Assembly (NCBI RefSeq): GCF_030411995.1
Contig: NZ_JASNRC010000017.1
Coordinates: forward strand, 54,571 to 118,570
Source: Massilia sp. YIM B02769
GTDB lineage: Bacteria; Pseudomonadota; Gammaproteobacteria; Burkholderiales; Burkholderiaceae_D
Length of the DNA stretch: 64,000 nt
Direction of reading: 5' to 3'
Shown here: in pieces, positions 6,704-14,837 of the stretch
How the letters are laid out: every line of letters starts with the position of its first letter
Numbering within the stretch: position 1 is the first letter of the stretch
Notes under the pieces: model-generated
The model's input: only the letters and a program-made list of their open reading frames with translations
Databases searched by the model: none
What the model was told of the DNA's origin: nothing
Translations under genes and position numbers: made by a program

Positions 6704-8815
6704 TTATCCTTCGTATTGTTGTTGCGGCAGCACCTTGACGGTGTGCGATGCCTTGCCGTCCGGGCCGCGCACGATGTGCGTCTCGGCCGATGCCAGTTCT
6801 TCCAGCTTGTGGTGCAGGTCGACGATCAGCTGCATCGCGTTCGGCATGCTGCCATCCACCTGCGCGGTACCAGCCTCGGCCATGCGCATTTGCAGCTCGG
6901 TGTTCTTGAGGCCCAGTTCGATTTCCTTGATCCGGACTTCCTTCTCCTTCAGCTGCAGGTCGATCAGCTTCAGCTTCGTGCTCGCCTCGAGTTCGGCCAG
7001 GTCGGTCTCGCGCTTGTACTCGGCGTCGCGCGCCTTGCCCTGCTGACGTTTGTCTTCCAGCTCCAGTTCCATCTTGGCCAGCACCTGCTCGGGCGTTTCC
7101 TGCGGCGGCTGCGGCGGCGTCGTGGCCGGATCTGTCAGCAGGCGGTCAGCGCCCTGGATGTTCCCGGCCTTCAGCAGCATCTTGCCCAGCTGGTAGACGT
7201 TCTCCGGCGTGACCACGCCCAGCGGCGCGGCCTGCTGGAAGTAGGCGCCCATCATGTTCAGGAACTGGATCGTCTGCGACTTGTCGCCGGTGCCGAGGCC
7301 CACGTTCACCGTGACGCCCATGTCCGGAGACCAGTTGCGCGGGTCGTATTCCACCCAGGTATCGCGCAGGCGGATCGTGCCGGGCTTGTCCTGGTATTCG
7401 CAGGTCAGGCGCAGCAGGCGCTTGCACAGGTCCTTGCATCCTGTCTCGCCGAAGATGCGCAGCATCATCAGCAGGCGGCGCTGGTCGCGCGCGTCTGCGA
7501 TGCGGGCGCCGGCAGCAGTCTTGTTCAGGCTGTCGGCATCGAGGCCCTGGTTCAGCCGGCTGATGCCCACGCGCTCCTCGCGGACGGTGTTCGTCAGCTC
7601 GATACCCTGCAGCGATTCGTTGGCCACCAGCGTGGTTGCCAGCGGGCCGGCCGCAGCCTGCGACTTCATGCGCACAACCTTACCGATGCGCGTGGACAGC
7701 AGATCGTCGAGGTTCACCTGGCCGTCGATCGCATAGGTGGCCGGGTTGTTCGCCAGGTACAGCGAGTCCAAGTACTGCCGTTGCAGCGAGGTCTTGGTGT
7801 CCTGGATCGAAACGATCGGGTCGGCCAGGGCCATGCCGATGATGCGATGCGGCAGCAGGATCGGGGACCACAGGCTGTATTCGTGGTCATCGACTTCCTC
7901 GTTTTCGAGAATGTCGTTGCCGGCCATGAACACGCGGCGCCATTCGGCGATGCCGTCGCCGTCGAAGTCCACCTTGACGAAGCCGAAGAACAGGGTCAGC
8001 TGCTGATTCGCGCCTTCGCCGTGGTCAGCCTGCATCAGGCGGTCGGGATCGATGGCGAAGTCGGCGTGCGCGGCCTGGTAATCCGACAGCGCATCCACGC
8101 GCGCGCGATCGAAGTCCATGCCCACCAGGTCGGAGCGCGTGTAGGTGCGCAGCTCGCCGATCGCGGTCACGTCAGCCATGCGCTTGGCGTGGCGCGACAG
8201 GACGAACGAATCCGGCTCGACGTTCTCGATTCGGATGCCAACCGGACCACGGTCCACTTCTAGCTCCACGTCGTGCAGGCTCTGGCCCGGCGCGCTCGGG
8301 TCGTCCTTCGCGTCGTGGGTCAGCATGGTGACGGCTGGATTCTCGACCAGGCCGGCCAACTGCATGTCGGTCAGGCCCTGGTAGCGCTCGCGCTTCTTGA
8401 TGCGCGTGGAGTCCTGCCAGGAGCGCACGATCCCGACCTTCGACAGCAAGCCATCCTTGATCCAGGTGTTGAACACCAGGAAGCCGTCGTTCTTCTCCTT
8501 GATCAGATGGTTGATGACGTCGGTGGCCTGGTCACAGTACGCTTCGTCGCCGATGGTCGTCGGTTTGAACTCGCAGATGTCGTCACCGGCGAAGAACGGC
8601 TCCAGCAGCGAGGGTAGGGCGCTCTCGACCACCTCGAACACGTCCCAGCTCACGACCTGGCTGCGGCCGGCCACCTCGTTGCCCATCGGCTGGCCGTGGT
8701 AGTAGGCGAGGTTGCGCTCGCGCTCAGCAGCCAGCGCCGAGCCAGTCCAGGCGGCGCTTTCGCTCACCTCGTGGTCGACCGCGCTGCGCAGCTCGTCGTC
8801 GGTCATTTTGGTCAT
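6704..8815 (-). CDS. Portal protein
   Basis: 703 aa. It has the expected portal size and position, directly after the large terminase with an ATGA overlap. The N-terminus (LRSAVDHEVSESAAW, LAYYHGQPMGNEVAGRSQVV) and the wing/clip region (NNPATYAIDGQVNLDDLLST, IQDTKTSLQRQYLDSLYLAN) resemble portals of P22-like and related short-tailed phages. Residues about 570-680 form a long charged coiled coil (EDKRQQGKARDAEYKRETDL...), matching the C-terminal barrel extension seen in some podophage portals. The start MTKMTDDEL is preferred over an upstream in-frame codon because of the terminase overlap. Confidence 0.88.
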   Translation of the reverse strand: MTKMTDDELRSAVDHEVSESAAWTGSALAAERERNLAYYHGQPMGNEVAGRSQVVSWDVFEVVESALPSLLEPFFAGDDICEFKPTTIGDEAYCDQATDVINHLIKEKNDGFLVFNTWIKDGLLSKVGIVRSWQDSTRIKKRERYQGLTDMQLAGLVENPAVTMLTHDAKDDPSAPGQSLHDVELEVDRGPVGIRIENVEPDSFVLSRHAKRMADVTAIGELRTYTRSDLVGMDFDRARVDALSDYQAAHADFAIDPDRLMQADHGEGANQQLTLFFGFVKVDFDGDGIAEWRRVFMAGNDILENEEVDDHEYSLWSPILLPHRIIGMALADPIVSIQDTKTSLQRQYLDSLYLANNPATYAIDGQVNLDDLLSTRIGKVVRMKSQAAAGPLATTLVANESLQGIELTNTVREERVGISRLNQGLDADSLNKTAAGARIADARDQRRLLMMLRIFGETGCKDLCKRLLRLTCEYQDKPGTIRLRDTWVEYDPRNWSPDMGVTVNVGLGTGDKSQTIQFLNMMGAYFQQAAPLGVVTPENVYQLGKMLLKAGNIQGADRLLTDPATTPPQPPQETPEQVLAKMELELEDKRQQGKARDAEYKRETDLAELEASTKLKLIDLQLKEKEVRIKEIELGLKNTELQMRMAEAGTAQVDGSMPNAMQLIVDLHHKLEELASAETHIVRGPDGKASHTVKVLPQQQYEG

Positions 8816-10266
8816 ACGATTCCCAGTGATTGATAGTTGAGGCTGCCGCCCCACGGCTTTTCGATGTCGCCATACGCAATCGCGTGGCGCCGCATCATGT
8901 AGGCGTAGCGCACCGCGTCGAGCACGTCGTCGCGGGTCTTGTTGATCTTGCCTTTGTCGTCCCGGTGGTACTGCAGGAACTCGTCGAAGAGGTCGCGCAG
9001 GCCGGCGAACACCTTGAACCGGCCGCTCATCATCAGATCGCGGATTTCGAACAGCCCGGCCTCAACGCCGTTGCCACCGTCCGGCCAAGTGGCCCGATCC
9101 ATCAGCATGTTGAACCCGGCTTCCTCGTAGTACGCCTTCTGCTGCTCGCCGCTGCTCTTCTCGGTTTGCAGGCCATCGGACGGCCAGGCGGTGGGCACAC
9201 CCTTGGCCCAAGACTTCACAGCGCCCCAGGCCTCGATTGGCTTGGTCTGCGCCTTCTTCCACGCCTTCGTGACGTAGAACATGTCGCCTTCGGGATCGAA
9301 CACCAGCTGCACGTGCGCCTGCGGGTGGTCCCAGCCGAAGTCCATACCGTCGATGACGCGGAAGTGCTTCGGGATTGCGAACGGCTCGCAGGTGATGGCG
9401 TCTTCGGCCAGGTCGTAAATTCGTCCGTGTCCCAGCATCGGAACTCCTTTCGTTCGCATGTCACGCTGGTGCGCCGGGTAGCTGGCCAGCAGGCCTTCTT
9501 TCGCCTGAGCGCTCAGGTGAGGCGCGTCGTTCCAGCCCTTTTGCATGCATATCTGCGCCGTCGAAGGTGTGTCCATGAACTGAATCACCAGGTCCGTGCG
9601 GCCGTTCTCAGGCGTGAAGGTAAGAATCCCGCGACCGCCGCGCTTTTGGTCGCCAGTCGCGGTACGCGTCAGCACCTGAGGGAAGATGTTCGGGTCACGC
9701 GGCTCTTCGTCGATGTGGAACCAATCGACGCTGTCGCCCATCAGTGCGTGCTGGCCCTGCGAGTAGGACCAGAACTGGATGACCGCATCGTCGGCCTGCA
9801 CGTCGCCGCCGCCGATCTGGCGGATGTACACGGTGCGCAGCGCATTCGGCGTGCCGGACATTGCCTCGTAGCCCATGATGTGCTCGGGCGGGATCAGGCC
9901 GCCGGAAAACGCGCTGCCGTCCTTGCGGCCGATAATCGGCTCTTGCAGCAGATCGCGCGTCTTCTCGCCCGAATAGCCTAGACACCAGATCAGCGGCGCG
10001 TGCTCGAAGGTGTGGCCCTCCCAGGCGTCCGGGTAGTCACCCAGGGCGTGGATCGCGTCGAGGTACGTGCCGGTGTAGGTCTTGCCGATCCGGTTGGCCG
10101 CGATCAGGCACACTTGGGTATAGGTCGCGGTATTGGCGTTGAACTCACGTTGCCAGGCGTACAGCTGGCGGTGCATCGTGCGGTAGCGGTAGACCCGAGC
10201 GCGGCGCCTCTTTTCCTCTAGCAGCGCGAGCAGCTGTTCCTTCTCGGCCCTACTCGTGGTTGCCAT
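8812..10266 (-). CDS. terL: Terminase large subunit (packaging ATPase/nuclease)
   Basis: 484 aa from MATTSRAEKEQ. ATPase: Walker A-like AANRIGKT (residues 56-63) and Walker B hydrophobic-plus-acidic VDWFHIDEEP (180-189). Nuclease: RVIDGMDFGWDHP (about 303-315) carries the first catalytic Asp residues of the RNase H-like domain, and TRDDVLDAVRYAY near the C-terminus supplies the last acidic residue. The start was chosen inside the end of the small subunit gene (17-bp overlap). The product drives DNA translocation into the prohead through the portal and cuts at the end of packaging. Confidence 0.93.
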   Translation of the reverse strand: MATTSRAEKEQLLALLEEKRRRARVYRYRTMHRQLYAWQREFNANTATYTQVCLIAANRIGKTYTGTYLDAIHALGDYPDAWEGHTFEHAPLIWCLGYSGEKTRDLLQEPIIGRKDGSAFSGGLIPPEHIMGYEAMSGTPNALRTVYIRQIGGGDVQADDAVIQFWSYSQGQHALMGDSVDWFHIDEEPRDPNIFPQVLTRTATGDQKRGGRGILTFTPENGRTDLVIQFMDTPSTAQICMQKGWNDAPHLSAQAKEGLLASYPAHQRDMRTKGVPMLGHGRIYDLAEDAITCEPFAIPKHFRVIDGMDFGWDHPQAHVQLVFDPEGDMFYVTKAWKKAQTKPIEAWGAVKSWAKGVPTAWPSDGLQTEKSSGEQQKAYYEEAGFNMLMDRATWPDGGNGVEAGLFEIRDLMMSGRFKVFAGLRDLFDEFLQYHRDDKGKINKTRDDVLDAVRYAYMMRRHAIAYGDIEKPWGGSLNYQSLGIV

Positions 10267-10771
10267 TCGCCGCCGCTGCGGCCTTGGCAATCGCAGCGTC
10301 CAGTTCTTCGTCGGTCATGGTCTTGATCGGCGGCAGGTCGTCCGCGCCGCCGATGGCGAGCTTGTCGCCATACACGCGCGGGCGCAGCTTGGCGGCCATC
10401 CACTTGCGTGCGTCAACGCGCAGCTTCGAACGCGCGATCACGTCGTAATCGGTGCGAGCTACGCCTTCGTCGTCGACATAGCGGTCGTTCCGGCCGTCGT
10501 CGGCAATCTCCAGGATGTCGTCGAAGAGGCAGTCAGCCTGCGCCTCGCGTGCGCGTGCGTATTGGTCGCTGAATTCCTTATTGGCGGCGAGCCAGCGGAA
10601 GACAGTCCCTTTGTTGGGCATATCGTCAGCGGCGCAGATCGAGCGCAGGCTGTGGCCCTCCATGAGGGATTCACAGATGAAGTCCGCAATCTCTTGCGTG
10701 AACGTGCTGGGCCGCCCTGGCGACTTGGCCGGCGCCGCATCGCGGGTCTGGTCTTTGGTGTCGTCGCTCAT
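10250..10771 (-). CDS. terS: Terminase small subunit
   Basis: 173 aa. The N-terminal third has a helix-turn-helix (FTQEIADFICESLMEGHSLR, SICAADDMPNKGTVFRWL) of the kind that recognises packaging sites, followed by a helical oligomerisation core (DCLFDDILEIADDGR, RSKLRVDARKWMAAKLRPRVYG) and an acidic/Ala-rich C-terminal tail. The RPRVYGDK motif recurs in small terminases of this type. It overlaps and precedes the large subunit, and a terminator lies just upstream of it. Confidence 0.88.
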   Translation of the reverse strand: MSDDTKDQTRDAAPAKSPGRPSTFTQEIADFICESLMEGHSLRSICAADDMPNKGTVFRWLAANKEFSDQYARAREAQADCLFDDILEIADDGRNDRYVDDEGVARTDYDVIARSKLRVDARKWMAAKLRPRVYGDKLAIGGADDLPPIKTMTDEELDAAIAKAAAAANGNHE

Positions 10772-10781
10772 GGTGGTGGAA

Positions 10782-10807
10782 TAAAAAGGCCCGGCACGTG
10801 GCCGGGC
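10782..10807 (-). terminator. Terminator between HNH nuclease and terminase genes
   Basis: Minus strand: 7-bp GC stem (GCCCGGC 10789-10795 with GCCGGGC 10801-10807), 5-nt loop, followed by CTTTTTATT. It separates the HNH gene from the late operon and would require antitermination or a local promoter for the terminase genes. Confidence 0.75.
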
Positions 10808-10973
10808 GAAGGGGTCTGCGGTCCAGGCAGACCCAGGAGACAGGGGGTGGTGAGACGCAACGCATGGGCGCCACTTGGGCGGGGTTGGTTGGTCGTGCGT
10901 TCACCACAAGGAAGCCTCAGCGCGCGGCCTGGCTTTCGTGTGGTCACCGGTTACGCCGGTGAGGCGCGCTGCG

Positions 10974-11426
10974 TTATATCGCCGCGAAGTCGCCGTGATA
11001 CTTTTTGGCGGCGGCTCGGTAGGCCGCGGAAGCGTCCTCAAGCGTTCCAAACGACCCGAGCCCGATCTTCACGCCGTCGACGCGGATTTGCGCTCGGTAT
11101 GGATTACGGCGCTTCCGTGAATCCATGTAGACGCCCTTCGCACCGCATTGGTTGTTCTCATGCATTTTGCGATTGCGCATGTTCTCCGCATGCGTGCATG
11201 ACCGGAGGTTTGATCTGCGATTGTCGAGCTTATCGCCATTCACATGGTCGACAACTTGCTCAACACCTGGCTTCATGACAATCCGGTGCATCCGGACGAT
11301 CTGGTCTCCGGTATGCGCGACCACATAGCCGCGGCTGTCTGCGTGCCAGCGATACCGAGATAAGACCTCCACCATGTCGTCATCGACAAGTGCTACTTCG
11401 CCATGCAATAGCTGGATTTCAGCCAT
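10974..11426 (-). CDS. HNH homing-type endonuclease with AP2 DNA-binding domain
   Basis: 150 aa. Residues about 45-80 carry the HNH_3-type core: HRIV, then VDHVNGDKLDNRRSNLR, with the catalytic His-Asp-His/Asn pattern. Residues about 95-148 form an AP2-like three-strand domain (GVYMDSRKRR, YRAQIRVDGVKIGLGSF, ASAAYRAAAKKYHGDFA). A strong ribosome site (GGAGGT) precedes ATG. It sits alone between two terminators and next to the terminase genes, a common place for free-standing homing nucleases. A paralogue with the same two domains lies at 25771-26286. Confidence 0.88.
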   Translation of the reverse strand: MAEIQLLHGEVALVDDDMVEVLSRYRWHADSRGYVVAHTGDQIVRMHRIVMKPGVEQVVDHVNGDKLDNRRSNLRSCTHAENMRNRKMHENNQCGAKGVYMDSRKRRNPYRAQIRVDGVKIGLGSFGTLEDASAAYRAAAKKYHGDFAAI

Positions 11427-11517
11427 ATTCCACCTCCGTCAAAGGTCGTCAAAATGGGGCGCGCAGCCAGCCGATGACGAGTCGGCGTTCGGGAGCTAAC
11501 CTAGGCTGCGCAGAAAG

Positions 11518-11552
11518 CAAAAAGCCCCGCGTCATTGCTGATCGCGGGGCTT
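11518..11552 (-). terminator. Terminator downstream of the Q-like gene (possible late-gene control terminator)
   Basis: Minus strand: 10-bp stem (AAGCCCCGCG 11522-11531 with CGCGGGGCTT 11543-11552), 11-nt loop, then TTTTTG. It lies about 85 bp after the antiterminator-like gene. In lambda the terminator acted on by Q lies in this position. Confidence 0.8.
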
Positions 11553-11637
11553 CGGTTTCCGCCAGAGACGCCGCAGGCTCCCATCAGGGAACCGTGCGCG
11601 TCGAATTTCTGGACGGGATTAAGTTGTAGCTTGGAAT

Positions 11638-12024
11638 TTACTGCTGAGTTTGCCGTGAGTCAAGAAGATTCTGTACGGCAGCTTGTGCTTGTCGGAACTG
11701 CTCCACAAACACGGTCGCCGGCCGGTGCGCGATGCTCATCTTGCGACAGACCACCTCGGGCTGGGCCTGCTTGATGTAGCACCAGTACAGCAGCATGCGG
11801 GTGCGGTTGTCGACGTGGCGCATGGCGCGCTCGATAAGCAGGGCGTCGGCCTCGTCCACCTGGCGGCGGTCGCCTTGCTTCGGTTCGTCGCCCAGGGCTT
11901 CGCGGCGCAGGCGGTCGCAGTAGGCGCCGGTGGGGCTGACGCCGATCGTGCGGGTTCCGGCCGTCGCCCACCTCGACCAGTTCTCCAGGCGCAGGCCGAT
12001 GTCGCGGCGTTCGTGGTCGGTCAA
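11638..12024 (-). CDS. Phage late antiterminator, Q-like (sigma region 4-like HTH)
   Basis: 128 aa from a TTG start (ending at 12024) that overlaps the preceding stop as TTGA. The C-terminal half (ADALLIERAMRHVDNRTRML, LYWCYIKQAQPEVVCRKMSI) resembles the sigma-region-4-like helix-turn-helix of Q/DUF1133-type antitermination proteins. The gene is the last of the replication/nin-like operon and is followed by terminators and then the packaging genes, exactly where Q acts in lambdoid phages. Activity on the downstream terminators is inferred. Confidence 0.55.
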   Translation of the reverse strand: MTDHERRDIGLRLENWSRWATAGTRTIGVSPTGAYCDRLRREALGDEPKQGDRRQVDEADALLIERAMRHVDNRTRMLLYWCYIKQAQPEVVCRKMSIAHRPATVFVEQFRQAQAAVQNLLDSRQTQQ

Positions 12025-12320
12025 GGCGCGTCTCCGAAAAGGGCCGCTACCAGCGGATCGCGGCGCGGCGCGTCCTCGGGTTCCGGCTTCGCATCGGGCA
12101 GCACCCACACCAGCGACGGCGCGTCGGCGGTCCGGCGCCGGTCGGCGAAGCTCTTGACCTTGCCGGCCTGCTCCAGACCCACCAGCGCGCGGTAGACGAC
12201 CTGGCGTTCGACGCCCAGCTGCACGGCCAGGGTGAGAGTAGAGCGCGGCTTGTCCTTCAGGGCGTCCAGCAGGTTGGCGCGCAGGGCGGCGGCCACTTCG
12301 GGGGCGGTGTGCTTCGTCAT
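12021..12320 (-). CDS. Small winged-helix DNA-binding protein
   Basis: 99 aa. Residues 8-60 look like a winged helix (AAALRANLLDALKDKPRSTL, then LGVERQVVYRALVGLEQAGK, VKSFADRR), followed by a Pro/Asp-rich tail. Coupled at both ends by ATGA/TTGA overlaps within the nin-like operon. Could be a transcription regulator of late or early genes; the target is unknown. The ATG ending at 12320 is preferred because the upstream in-frame extension overlaps the preceding gene. Confidence 0.6.
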   Translation of the reverse strand: MTKHTAPEVAAALRANLLDALKDKPRSTLTLAVQLGVERQVVYRALVGLEQAGKVKSFADRRRTADAPSLVWVLPDAKPEPEDAPRRDPLVAALFGDAP

Positions 12321-12574
12321 GGCTGCGCCCCGGTGCGGACCGTGATCTCGTGCTTCTGGCTCACGGCCACGTTGTAGGTCACCCACTCGTCGCCGCGCTT
12401 TACCAAGCAACCGGTGCCGGCGCTGTAGAAGACTGGTTGGCCGGTCAGCTCGCCGTACTGCGTGCAGCCGCTTCGGTCGATGGCGATGGCGATGAAGCAG
12501 CAGGTTGCAACGACGGCCGCAGTCACCGCGATGATGCCGGCCAGCCCGGCGAGGAATTCGAGGTTGTCTTTCAT
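12317..12574 (-). CDS. Small single-pass membrane protein
   Basis: 85 aa with one strong transmembrane helix at residues 8-32 (LAGLAGIIAVTAAVVATCCF) and a C-terminal soluble region containing two cysteines and a short basic end. Start and stop overlap neighbours by ATGA. Could be a superinfection-exclusion, inner-membrane or accessory lysis protein. None of these is supported beyond the membrane helix. Confidence 0.6.
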   Translation of the reverse strand: MKDNLEFLAGLAGIIAVTAAVVATCCFIAIAIDRSGCTQYGELTGQPVFYSAGTGCLVKRGDEWVTYNVAVSQKHEITVRTGAQP

Positions 12575-13059
12575 GCTGTCTCCAGTGCGATCTCGCGGTG
12601 TACGCTGGTCGAGTTGATCCGGTGGCGCACGCGGCGCTCCACTTCCCGGCACGCGCGCTCGACGTCGATGGCGCGCACGTTCTCGAGCTGGGCGTCGTGG
12701 CACAGCAGGCCCTCGCGGATGGCGTTCAGCTCGTCGCCCTTGAGGATGACGCGCTCGGTCTTGACGATCCGCTTGCCGACTTCGAGCAGGGCGTCGCGCG
12801 CGGCGATGGTGATGGCGCGGTATTCGTTGCCGATTCCCTGCTCGCACATCACGTTGGCCATGTTGGCGGCGCCGACCAGTTCATCCCACTGCTCGCGGGT
12901 GCCGCGGCCCTGTGCCATCTCGGCCAGCGCGCGGTGGTTGCGGATCTGGATGGTGCGCAGGTGCTCGGCGTGGTCGCCGCTCATGCCGCCGAAGATGGTC
13001 GACAGCACGTTGCGAGCGACGTACTTCGGGCGGTACTTCTTGTTGCGTGGCTTTTTCAT
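12571..13059 (-). CDS. Hypothetical phage protein, basic and helical
   Basis: 162 aa. Starts with a very basic segment (MKKPRNKKYRPKYVARNVLS) and continues as a helical protein (QWDELVGAANMANVMCEQG, YRAITIAARDALLEVGKRIV). The same kind of protein, with the opening KKPRxKKYRP, is often found near ninG in prophages of Burkholderiales, but I cannot assign a function. Translationally coupled to both neighbours. The basic N-terminus might bind nucleic acid. Confidence 0.65.
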   Translation of the reverse strand: MKKPRNKKYRPKYVARNVLSTIFGGMSGDHAEHLRTIQIRNHRALAEMAQGRGTREQWDELVGAANMANVMCEQGIGNEYRAITIAARDALLEVGKRIVKTERVILKGDELNAIREGLLCHDAQLENVRAIDVERACREVERRVRHRINSTSVHREIALETA

Positions 13060-13658
13060 GCTGTCTCCTTCTTCATTTTTGCGAGCTGAGCGCGGAAGTC
13101 CGCCTTCATCGCCAGCAGTTCGGGAATGGTCCAGTTGCCGCCGGCCTGGTCGCACTCCAGGGCCTCGACGGCGGCCAGGCCGATGCGCGCGATCAGGCCA
13201 ATGCGGTAGTCGGCTGCATTGCCGGCGCGGTAGCGGTTGCACTTCTTGCACTGACCGTGGGCGTTGCGCAGGTCGAAGCGCAGGTGAGGCGCGCTGCCCC
13301 GGCTGCGGTAGTGGCCGCAGTCGAAGCCGCCGCCGGGCTGGTCGGCCAGGGTCGGCAGGTGCGTCGGGCAGCTGATGCAGTGCTGATCCCGGTCCCGGTA
13401 GCGCACCAGTGCGTTGAACGCCACCTGCACGTCGGCGATGTGCTCGCTGCGGGTCTTGACCTTCTGCTTGCGCTCGCGGGTCTGCTTGGCATCCAGGCGC
13501 TTGCGCTCGGCCGCGGCGTGCACGGCTGCGCAGTCGGCGCCGCACACCTTGTGGCTGATGTTCCGCGGCTGGAAGCGGTTGGCACAGCCTTTGACGGCGC
13601 ACTTGCGGGTGCGCGCGGGCTTCAGGGTGCCGGTTCGGGCGATGGGGGAGCGGATCAT
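13056..13658 (-). CDS. ninG: NinG/Rap recombination nuclease
   Basis: 200 aa against 204 in lambda. The N-terminus carries a zinc-binding Cys pattern (KCAVKGCANRFQPRN, VCGADCAAVHA), then a basic coiled-coil stretch (RKRLDAKQTRERKQKVKTRS). The C-terminal nuclease-like part has CISCPTHLP, FDCGHYRSRGSAPHLRF and NAHGQCKKCNRYR, the Cys/His clusters typical of NinG. NinG (Rap) is a structure-specific Holliday-junction endonuclease that supports phage recombination. Here it would work with Bet, Exo and NinB on the other strand. Confidence 0.9.
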   Translation of the reverse strand: MIRSPIARTGTLKPARTRKCAVKGCANRFQPRNISHKVCGADCAAVHAAAERKRLDAKQTRERKQKVKTRSEHIADVQVAFNALVRYRDRDQHCISCPTHLPTLADQPGGGFDCGHYRSRGSAPHLRFDLRNAHGQCKKCNRYRAGNAADYRIGLIARIGLAAVEALECDQAGGNWTIPELLAMKADFRAQLAKMKKETA

Positions 13659-14359
13659 GCGGCCTCCAGTAGGTCGGCCTGAACGTACTTGCGCTTCCAG
13701 ATCGGCGAGCATTGGATCGCGTCCCAGGTGTCGGCCATCTCCCGCGGGTTGTTCTTCCGGTTGTGGTTGCGGGCGATGTCCGTACTGTCCACGCTGGCGA
13801 ATGGGTAGCCCCAGCGCGCGGCGTTCATACCACGCAGCATGTGGAGCCAGGTGGGCACGCGGCCGGTCCTGCAGATCGAGTTCATGGCCAGAGTCATGCG
13901 CGAGTGCCAGGCATCGGAGCCGACGACGCGGTACTGCGCCGACGAGCCGATGCAGACCCGCTCCCACTCGTCGCACAGGCGCATCAGGCGCTCGATGGGC
14001 TCATGCATGTGCCACACTGGGGCGCCGCGTTGGCCGTGCGGCCACTGCTTCATCAGGGCGTCGTTTGCCTCCGCATCGCCCATGATCACGTCCGGGATCA
14101 CGGCCCAGGTGGTGCGGTACGCCAGCCATTTGTCGCAGAACTCGTAGAAGTCATTCCAGTTCGTACGAGGGGCGCGGTCGTCACGTATAGCGCGCTGCCA
14201 GTCGGTGAAGGCACCATTGTCGAGCATGACGCTCTGGCCGAAGCGATGGCACCACTCAACATCGTCCGGGCGCTCGAACGAAACGCAGAAGCAGCGGCCG
14301 GCGAGCTGGACGATCACCACGCGCGGCGTGATCGGCGTGCCGTGGTAGTGCATCGTCAT
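13655..14359 (-). CDS. tRNA-guanine transglycosylase-like protein (DpdA-type DNA modification candidate)
   Basis: 234 aa with a TIM-barrel-like series of motifs: VMLDNGAFTDW (44-54) parallels the DSGAF/DSGGFQ segment with the catalytic Asp; AVIPDVIMGD (86-95); VCIGSS (135-140) parallels the GGL/IGS turn; WLHMLRGM (171-178) parallels H-x-LG-x-G; FASVDSTDIARNH (187-199) resembles the second catalytic Asp segment (FDxVxxTxxAR). No C-terminal zinc site of bacterial Tgt is present, as in phage DpdA proteins that put 7-deazaguanines into DNA. No preQ0 synthesis genes are in view, so a host precursor would be needed. Assignment is by motif only. Confidence 0.55.
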   Translation of the reverse strand: MTMHYHGTPITPRVVIVQLAGRCFCVSFERPDDVEWCHRFGQSVMLDNGAFTDWQRAIRDDRAPRTNWNDFYEFCDKWLAYRTTWAVIPDVIMGDAEANDALMKQWPHGQRGAPVWHMHEPIERLMRLCDEWERVCIGSSAQYRVVGSDAWHSRMTLAMNSICRTGRVPTWLHMLRGMNAARWGYPFASVDSTDIARNHNRKNNPREMADTWDAIQCSPIWKRKYVQADLLEAA

Positions 14360-14604
14360 GCATCCTCCCGGATCGTCTCGATGTCGACGCCATGGTGATG
14401 GGCGCGCAAGACCTGGCGGCCACCGAAGCGGCGGTGCAGCTCGTCGGCGATCTGCTCGTGGTAGCCCTGTTTGATGAGCGCAGTCGCGGTGACGATGTGC
14501 TCGACCTGGATCATCCGGTCTGCTACCTCGATGCGCAGGGTGTAGATGATCGGCTGACTGTTGTTCGGGCATGCGGCCACGAACTGGCGGGTGTAAATGT
14601 TCAT
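14356..14604 (-). CDS. Hypothetical phage protein
   Basis: 82 aa (MNIYTRQFVAACPNNSQPII...). Two-part pattern: beta-strands in residues 1-40 (IIYTLRIEVADRMIQVEHIV) and an amphipathic helix at 42-62 (LIKQGYHEQIADELHRRFGG), ending in a His-rich segment. Coupled to neighbours by ATGA overlaps. Family not recognised. It lies next to the TGT-like gene and might be an accessory, but nothing in the sequence shows this. Confidence 0.6.
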   Translation of the reverse strand: MNIYTRQFVAACPNNSQPIIYTLRIEVADRMIQVEHIVTATALIKQGYHEQIADELHRRFGGRQVLRAHHHGVDIETIREDA

Positions 14605-14837
14605 GCTGTCTCCGTTTCAGATTTTTGTTGTTCGCCCTCGTGCTGCGCCAGAAACGCCTTCCTCTCGCCGATCTGCCCGGCCGGCGCGGGCTTGAACAGC
14701 ACGGTCGGCGGGTTGTCGGCGCGGACGTAGACCTCGTAGCCGGTGCAGTAGCCGAGGCCGTGGGCGGCCTGCTGCTCGTGGCCCTGGCGGGTGAAACGGG
14801 CGCACAGGGCGCAGGGCTGGCGCGCTTCGTTCTTCAT
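14601..14837 (-). CDS. Small Cys-containing phage protein
   Basis: 78 aa. Begins MKNEARQPCALCARFTRQGH; the CALC motif with a later His and Cys (GLGYCTGY) suggests a small metal-binding module near the N-terminus. The C-terminus is charged and Gln/Glu-rich. Similar short CxxC proteins are frequent in lambdoid early operons. Start and stop overlap neighbours by ATGA. Function unknown. Confidence 0.6.
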   Translation of the reverse strand: MKNEARQPCALCARFTRQGHEQQAAHGLGYCTGYEVYVRADNPPTVLFKPAPAGQIGERKAFLAQHEGEQQKSETETA

